64,000 nt of DNA. Source: Halorubellus sp. JP-L1. GTDB taxonomy: Archaea > Halobacteriota > Halobacteria > Halobacteriales > Natrialbaceae. The stretch covers positions 558,001 through 622,000 of the forward strand of contig NZ_JAAOIR010000002.1 of NCBI RefSeq assembly GCF_011440375.1. The letters are read 5' to 3'. The notes under the pieces are model-generated. The model was not told the DNA's origin and did not search any database. It was given only the letters and a program-made list of their open reading frames with translations. The translations under genes and the position numbers were made by a program. Positions 59,594 through 64,000 of this stretch are shown one piece after another. Numbering within the stretch: position 1 is the first letter of the stretch; the number at the start of each line of letters is the position of its first letter.

Positions 59594-60519
59594 CGCTCCG
59601 GGTCCTGGCGGCGGTCGCGCTCGCGGTGGCGTTGCTCGCGGTCGCCGCGCCCGGCATCGAGGCGGCGCGCGAGCGTGCGACCGTCGAGGCGGTCTCGGGG
59701 GACGCCGACCGACTGGCGCTGGCGGTCGAGCACGTCTCGGGGGCGCCGCGGGGGACGCGGCGCGTCGTCGCCGTCGACGTTCCGGAGGCCGCGGTCGGAA
59801 CGGCTGGCGTCGCCGAGGTCCGGGTGTCGGGGCGCACGGTCCGGTACCGGCTCGCGAGCGGTCGCCGCGGCGGTCGCGCGCTGCCCGCATCCGTCAGCGC
59901 GCCGGACGGCCCGCTCGTACTGGAGACGTCGGGCATGCACCGGATCGCGGTGTCGAAGACGGCGTGTGGCGTGGTGGTCGCGCGCGCCACCGGGGACGCC
60001 GAGCGTTTATCGGGGGAGGCGCGGCCACCGTCGGCATGTTCGACCGACGCGACGACTGTGCGTGCACGACGAGCATCGAGGGCGGCGCGCTCTGCGTCGA
60101 CGGAAGCGACTGCGATGGTGACGCGCTCTGCGTCGACGGAAGCGACTGCGATGGTGACGGCGACCTCGTCGCGAACGAGGGCTGTCGCGCGACCGTCGTC
60201 GCCGCGTGCCGCGACCGCACCGTGGACGCCGTCAGGGTGCGCGCGCGTGGGTTCGAGCGTCGGTACGGCGACCGCGCGGTCGCGCTGTTCGTCGCTGCCG
60301 GTCGATTCCTCGCTCGACTCGGCGACGCCTCTGACCCGCTCGCGGAGCGCGTCCGTCGCGACCCGCTCGGGGCGGCCGAGAGCGCTCGCGCTCGCGCTCC
60401 GCCGGTCTCGGAGTGGGCGGCCGAATCCGGGCTCCTCGTTGCGGCCGAAGGCATCGCCGGTTACGACGCGCTCGCCGTCCACGAGGGCCCCGTCGTCGCA
60501 CCGGTCCGCGTCCGCCTGA
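59590..60519 (+). CDS. single-TM accessory protein (DUF7311-like); 3' end uncertain
   Basis: The first 140 or so residues look real: an N-terminal signal/TM (TLRVLAAVALAVALLAVAAP), then beta-rich ATVEAVSGDADRLALAVEHV and TRRVVAVDVPEAAVGTAGVA. Beyond about position 60035 the frame is Arg/Ser-rich and overlaps the ATPase gene, so the product probably ended near there in the ancestor. No stop exists in any of the three frames from 59594 to 60118; the first in this frame is at 60517. The given end is that stop, not a claim that the tail is functional. Confidence 0.5.
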   Translation: MTLRVLAAVALAVALLAVAAPGIEAARERATVEAVSGDADRLALAVEHVSGAPRGTRRVVAVDVPEAAVGTAGVAEVRVSGRTVRYRLASGRRGGRALPASVSAPDGPLVLETSGMHRIAVSKTACGVVVARATGDAERLSGEARPPSACSTDATTVRARRASRAARSASTEATAMVTRSASTEATAMVTATSSRTRAVARPSSPRAATAPWTPSGCARVGSSVGTATARSRCSSLPVDSSLDSATPLTRSRSASVATRSGRPRALALALRRSRSGRPNPGSSLRPKASPVTTRSPSTRAPSSHRSASA

Positions 60520-61931
60520 CTCCGCCCGCCGACTGGACCGCCGAAGAGACACGGAGCCTCTCGACGGGCGGCGTGGCGACGCGGTACCGCGACGACCGCG
60601 GTCGGCCGCGCTACCACCTCCGGCCGGCGTGGGCGTCGCTCGACGACGCGGGCCGGGACGCGTTCCGGCGGGCGTACGAGCGCGTCGCCGCCGGCGACTA
60701 CGGCGGCACGGCTCGCGCCCGCCGGCGCGCGGTGGACGCCGTTACGGACGGCGACGCGGATTCGGACCCGGACTCGGACCGGAACTCGCGCGTCGTCGAC
60801 GTGCTCCGTCGACAGACCGCGGGCGACGGCGTCCTCGAGGACGCGTTCGCCGACCCCGCGGTGACGGACGTGTACGCGCCGAGCGACGACGACGGCCCGG
60901 CGCTGCGCGTTGGCCTCGGCGAGGACGGGTCGGTACCGACGAATTGCCGGGTGACGGTCGACGGCGCGAGCGCGCTCGCGTCGCGGGTCCGCGCGGAGAG
61001 CGGGCGGGCGTTCTCGCGAGCGACGCCGACGGTGGACGCGGCGACGACCGTCGGCGAGACCCCCGTACGCGTCGCTGGCGTTCGCGACCCGGTCGCGGAC
61101 GGCGTCGGGTTCGCGTTCCGTCGCGGCGGCGAGGACGCGTTCACGCTCCCGGCGCTCGTCGCGAACGACACCGTGCCGGCCGAGGCGGCGGCGCTCCTGT
61201 CGCTCGCGACGACCAGGGCCGCGGCGACGCTCGTCGCCGGCGCTCGCGGCGCGGGGAAGACGACGCTCCTGGGCGCGCTCTGCTTCGAGCTCGACGCGAC
61301 GACGCGTGCAGTCCTCGTCGAGGATACGCCCGAACTCCCGGTCGAAGCGCTCCGCGCGGACGACCGCGACGTCCAGGGGTTGCAGACGAGCGAACGCGGC
61401 GACGCGCTCTCCGCCGCGGACGCGCTCCGGACGGCGCTCCGCCTCGGGGAGGGCGCGCTCGTCGTCGGCGAGGTCCGCGGCGAGGAGGCCCAGGTGCTCT
61501 ACGAGGCGATGCGCGTCGGCGCGAGCAGCGACGCCGTCCTCGGGACGATCCACGGGGACGGCGCGAGAGCGGTGCGCGAGCGCGTGGTCGAGGACCTCGG
61601 CGTGTCGGCGTCGTCGTTCGCCGCGACGGACTGCGTGGTGACGTGCCGGCGCGTGACGGTCGACGGGAGCGTCGAGCGGCGCGTCGCTCGCATCGAGGAG
61701 GTCGTCGGCGCGGGCGACGACGCGACGTTCCGCTCGCTATACGAACTCGACGACGACGGCCGCTTGCGGGCGACGAGCCGCATCGCTCGCGGGAACAGCG
61801 CGCTCGTCGCGGATCTGGCGACGCCGACGGAGGACTACGCGGCCGTCCGGGATGCGCTCGCGGACCGCGAGGCGCTGCTCGCCGACCGGGCGAGGGCGGG
61901 GCGACTCGACCCCGGAGCGTGGTCGGCGTGA
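60036..61931 (+). CDS. type II/IV secretion ATPase of the second cluster, with Cys-rich N-terminus
   Basis: 631 residues. MFDRRDDCACTTSIEGG is followed by two copies of A-L-C-V-D-G-S-D-C-D-G-D and a further Cys (EGCRATVV), a likely metal-binding head. Walker A is AGARGAGKTTLLG, Walker B is ALVVGEVRGEEAQ, with GTIHGDGARA as His box. VLEDAFADPAVTDVYAPSDD is the N2-like domain. cgtttatcgg lies 27 bases before the ATG, so it may be leaderless with its own promoter. Coupled to the membrane protein gene by GTGA. Confidence 0.88.
   Translation: MFDRRDDCACTTSIEGGALCVDGSDCDGDALCVDGSDCDGDGDLVANEGCRATVVAACRDRTVDAVRVRARGFERRYGDRAVALFVAAGRFLARLGDASDPLAERVRRDPLGAAESARARAPPVSEWAAESGLLVAAEGIAGYDALAVHEGPVVAPVRVRLTPPADWTAEETRSLSTGGVATRYRDDRGRPRYHLRPAWASLDDAGRDAFRRAYERVAAGDYGGTARARRRAVDAVTDGDADSDPDSDRNSRVVDVLRRQTAGDGVLEDAFADPAVTDVYAPSDDDGPALRVGLGEDGSVPTNCRVTVDGASALASRVRAESGRAFSRATPTVDAATTVGETPVRVAGVRDPVADGVGFAFRRGGEDAFTLPALVANDTVPAEAAALLSLATTRAAATLVAGARGAGKTTLLGALCFELDATTRAVLVEDTPELPVEALRADDRDVQGLQTSERGDALSAADALRTALRLGEGALVVGEVRGEEAQVLYEAMRVGASSDAVLGTIHGDGARAVRERVVEDLGVSASSFAATDCVVTCRRVTVDGSVERRVARIEEVVGAGDDATFRSLYELDDDGRLRATSRIARGNSALVADLATPTEDYAAVRDALADREALLADRARAGRLDPGAWSA
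60087..60158. repeat. 36-bp duplication in the ATPase head
   Basis: Two exactly adjacent, identical units at 60087-60122 and 60123-60158 (gcgctctgcgtcgacggaag plus cgactgcgatggtgac), doubling the Cys-containing 12-residue motif. Confidence 0.95.
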
Positions 61932-63721
61932 CCTCGGGCGTCGGAGACGACGTCACCGGCCCGCGCGAACGCGAGCGACGGGTCGCGGTCGCGTGCGGGC
62001 TGCTCGCCGCGCTCGCGCCGGTCGAGGCAGCGGCCGGCGAGGACCTGCGCGGGGCGCTCGGCGACCTCGGCGTCCCGGTCGCCGCGGAGACGCTCGTCCG
62101 CGCCGGCTACGGCGCTGGCGTCCTCGTGGCACTCGCTGGCTTCCTCGCGGGCTGGGTCGTCGGGCTGTCCGTGTTCGTGCTCGCGCCAGTCGCGCTCGCG
62201 GTCGTCGTCGCCGTCGCGCACGGCGTCCACGAACTCCCGGGCATGCTCGTCGCGGTCCGGAAGCGGCGCGCGCTCGGGCGAGCGCCCGACCTCGTCGCCC
62301 GGATCGCACTTCGATTGCACGTCGAACCGGCCCTGGAGCCCGCGGTGGCGTTCGCCGCGGACGCGACGGACGACCCGCTCGCTGACGCCCTCGGCGCGCA
62401 CGCCCGGCGCAGCGGCCGCCTCGACCGGGCGCTCGCCGCGTTCGCGGACGCGCACGCCGACGCCGCACCGGGCCTCCGGAGGGCGTGTCACCTGCTCGCG
62501 AGCGCGCCCGACGCGCCAGACGGCGACCGCGGGCGCCGCATCGATCGCGCGTTCACCGCGGTCCTCGACGGCACCCGCGACCGCCTCCGCACGTACACCA
62601 CGGGACTCAGCGGCCCCGTGAACGCGCTGTACGCGTTCGGCGTCCTCCTCCCGCTCGCGCTCGTCGCCGTTCTCCCCGCCGCCGGCGCCGTCGGCCTCCC
62701 CGCCACGCTCCCGCTCGTCGTCGCCGTCTACGACGTCGCGCTCCCGCTCGTCCTCCTTGGGGCGACGGCGTGGGTGCTCGCGAACCGGCCCGTGGCGTTC
62801 CCGCCGCCGCGCGTCCCCCGCGACCACCCGGCCGTCCCGACGCGACGGTGGCCGGCCCTCGTCGTCGGCGCACTTGCCGGCGCGACCGTCGCCGGCGGCG
62901 TCCTCGCGCTCGCCGACGGGGCCGTCGTCGAACTCCCCGTCACCGAACTCGTCCCGCGATGGGTCGCGCCGATCCTCGGTGTCGCGGTCGGCGTCGGCGT
63001 CGCCAGCCATCGCCTCGCCGCGGCCGCGGGCGACGTCCGGGACCGCGCGCTCGCCGTCGAGGACGGCCTCGTCGACGCGGCGTACGCGGTCGGGCGACGG
63101 GTCGCGGACGGGGACGCCGTCGAGGACGCGCTCGCGGCCGGCGCGGACGTCCCCGGCGCGACCGGCGAGGCGTTCGCGGACGCGCTCGGCGTCCAGCGCC
63201 GCCTCGGCGTCGGCCCCCGCGACGCGTTCCTCGGCGAGCACGGCGCGGTCGCTGCGCTCCCGAGTCAGCGTACCCGCGCCGTCGTCGACCTGCTCGCGCT
63301 CGCCGCCGCCCAGGGCGCACCCGCGGGCGAGGCGGTCGTCGCGGTCGCTGACCACCTCGAGGACCTCGCCGCCGTCGAGCGCGCGTGTCGCGACGACCTC
63401 GCCGCGGTCACGGGCACGCTCCGGTCGACGGGACGCGGGTTCGGGCCGCTCGTCGGCGGCGCCACCGTCTCGCTCGCCGGGAGCCTCGCCGCACCGGGCT
63501 CGCTCCTCGGCGACGCACCGAGCACGGGCATCGACCCGACCGCACTGGGCCTCGCCGTCGGCGCGTACGTCCTCGTGCTCGCCGCCATCCTCGCCGTGCT
63601 CGCCGTCGTCCTCGAAGCCGGCCTGGACCGCGTCGCCGTCGGCCGCGAGGTCGCCGCCGCAATCCCGACGGCGGGCGTCTCGTTCACAGCCGGCGTCGTC
63701 CTCACGAACGCACTCGTCTGA
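61928..63721 (+). CDS. PilC/TadC-like membrane protein of the second cluster
   Basis: 597 residues, about eight TM helices in two halves. The first half has GVLVALAGFLAGWVVGLSVF with KRRALGRAPDLVARIALRLH as the T2SSF-like helical domain, the second VEDGLVDAAYAVGRRVADGD and TRAVVDLLALAAAQGAPAGE. It is less similar to the T2SSF consensus than the PilC of the first cluster, and very Ala/Val-rich. GTG start overlaps the ATPase stop. It should be the membrane platform for that ATPase. Confidence 0.85.
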   Translation: MTSGVGDDVTGPRERERRVAVACGLLAALAPVEAAAGEDLRGALGDLGVPVAAETLVRAGYGAGVLVALAGFLAGWVVGLSVFVLAPVALAVVVAVAHGVHELPGMLVAVRKRRALGRAPDLVARIALRLHVEPALEPAVAFAADATDDPLADALGAHARRSGRLDRALAAFADAHADAAPGLRRACHLLASAPDAPDGDRGRRIDRAFTAVLDGTRDRLRTYTTGLSGPVNALYAFGVLLPLALVAVLPAAGAVGLPATLPLVVAVYDVALPLVLLGATAWVLANRPVAFPPPRVPRDHPAVPTRRWPALVVGALAGATVAGGVLALADGAVVELPVTELVPRWVAPILGVAVGVGVASHRLAAAAGDVRDRALAVEDGLVDAAYAVGRRVADGDAVEDALAAGADVPGATGEAFADALGVQRRLGVGPRDAFLGEHGAVAALPSQRTRAVVDLLALAAAQGAPAGEAVVAVADHLEDLAAVERACRDDLAAVTGTLRSTGRGFGPLVGGATVSLAGSLAAPGSLLGDAPSTGIDPTALGLAVGAYVLVLAAILAVLAVVLEAGLDRVAVGREVAAAIPTAGVSFTAGVVLTNALV

Positions 63722-63811
63722 GATCGGACGCGACGGGTCGACCGCGAGCGTCGCGCGGACGCGTCGAGAGGCCGCCGAGGGTTCAAGTACGGAGCCGCGG
63801 CGACGCCCTGC

Positions 63812-64000
63812 ATGTTCGACGTGCCGCTATCCGCGACGTACTGCTTCCTGGGGCTCGCCGCCGCGAGCCTCGTCGTGGTCGGCGTCGCCGCCGACCTACC
63901 GACGCGACCGCCGCCGGACGCTCGCGCAGCGGCGAACTCCGTGGACGCGCTCGCCGCGAGCGACTACCCCGGGACCGCGACCCATCCCCTCGAGGCTTCG
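63812..64000 (+). CDS. pilus-cluster accessory protein, partial (DUF7283-like)
   Basis: 63 residues visible before the window ends. MFDVPLSATYCFLGLAAASL with a TM helix at about 11-28 (ending VVVGVAADLPTRPPPDAR) and then an exported domain. It resembles the first of a run of small single-TM proteins that follow PilC in haloarchaeal clusters; the number is recalled, unchecked. 3' end outside the window. Confidence 0.7.
   Translation, partial: MFDVPLSATYCFLGLAAASLVVVGVAADLPTRPPPDARAAANSVDALAASDYPGTATHPLEAS

Overview
The window is one contiguous stretch of high-GC, almost fully coding DNA from a haloarchaeon (class Halobacteria). The evidence is the very acidic predicted proteome, the archaeal information-processing genes (two TFB factors, the aCPSF1/FttA KH-beta-CASP nuclease, an archaeal-type ProRS), the archaeal lipid gene egsA, a CetZ tubulin homologue, and many promoters in which a TATA-like box lies about 26-29 bases upstream of the start codon, so that transcripts would be leaderless. 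No rRNA, complete insertion sequence or CRISPR array is visible.

Layout. 1-6.1 kb: a cobalamin nucleotide-loop and salvage operon (HAD hydrolase, cbiB, cobS, cobY, cobT, cobD, cbiZ), mostly with 4-base stop/start overlaps. 6.6-11.4 kb: a MinD-like ATPase with an uncharacterised partner, a DICT sensory protein followed by a LOV-GAF histidine kinase (a probable blue-light module), and a cold-shock protein. 11.5-18.6 kb (minus strand): a type IV pilus/archaellum-like operon with PilB ATPase, PilC membrane protein and five small single-TM accessory proteins. 18.7-25.8 kb: a VOC protein, then two DUF4129 paralogues, a small membrane protein, DUF58 and a membrane protein in one direction, with a cupin and a MoxR ATPase in the other; this is the MoxR/DUF58 chaperone-like system. 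25.9-26.5 kb: tRNA-Ser(CGA) followed by palindromes, 21-bp tandem repeats and an A+T-richer patch. 26.5-35.8 kb: TFB, DUF192, FttA, a Tat lipoprotein, DUF488, Nudix, CPBP protease and proS. 36-40.8 kb: glutamate synthase. 40.8-45.9 kb: small zinc-ribbon and membrane proteins, an epimerase with an in-frame palindromic insertion, a phosphate transporter, a striking tetrapeptide-repeat membrane protein, a frameshifted small gene and a repeat-rich intergenic region. 45.9-58.7 kb: egsA, an ABC exporter, an S9 peptidase, a second TFB, rnhA and its operon partner, a PadR regulator, pyrophosphatase, an alkaline-phosphatase-fold enzyme, a SHOCT protein and CetZ. 58.8-64 kb: a second, differently composed PilB/PilC cluster that runs off the end of the window.

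How the parts fit. The cob operon would finish and salvage adenosylcobalamin; its first gene is a candidate for the otherwise absent cobalamin-5'-phosphate phosphatase. The two pilus-like clusters carry different sets of accessory proteins and could build different surface filaments or export machines. The DICT/LOV pair, the VEET-repeat protein, the palindromic insertion in the epimerase and the repeat-rich regions at 26 and 45 kb are the most unusual elements. All family assignments are from reading the protein sequences; DUF numbers are recalled from memory and were not checked against a database.
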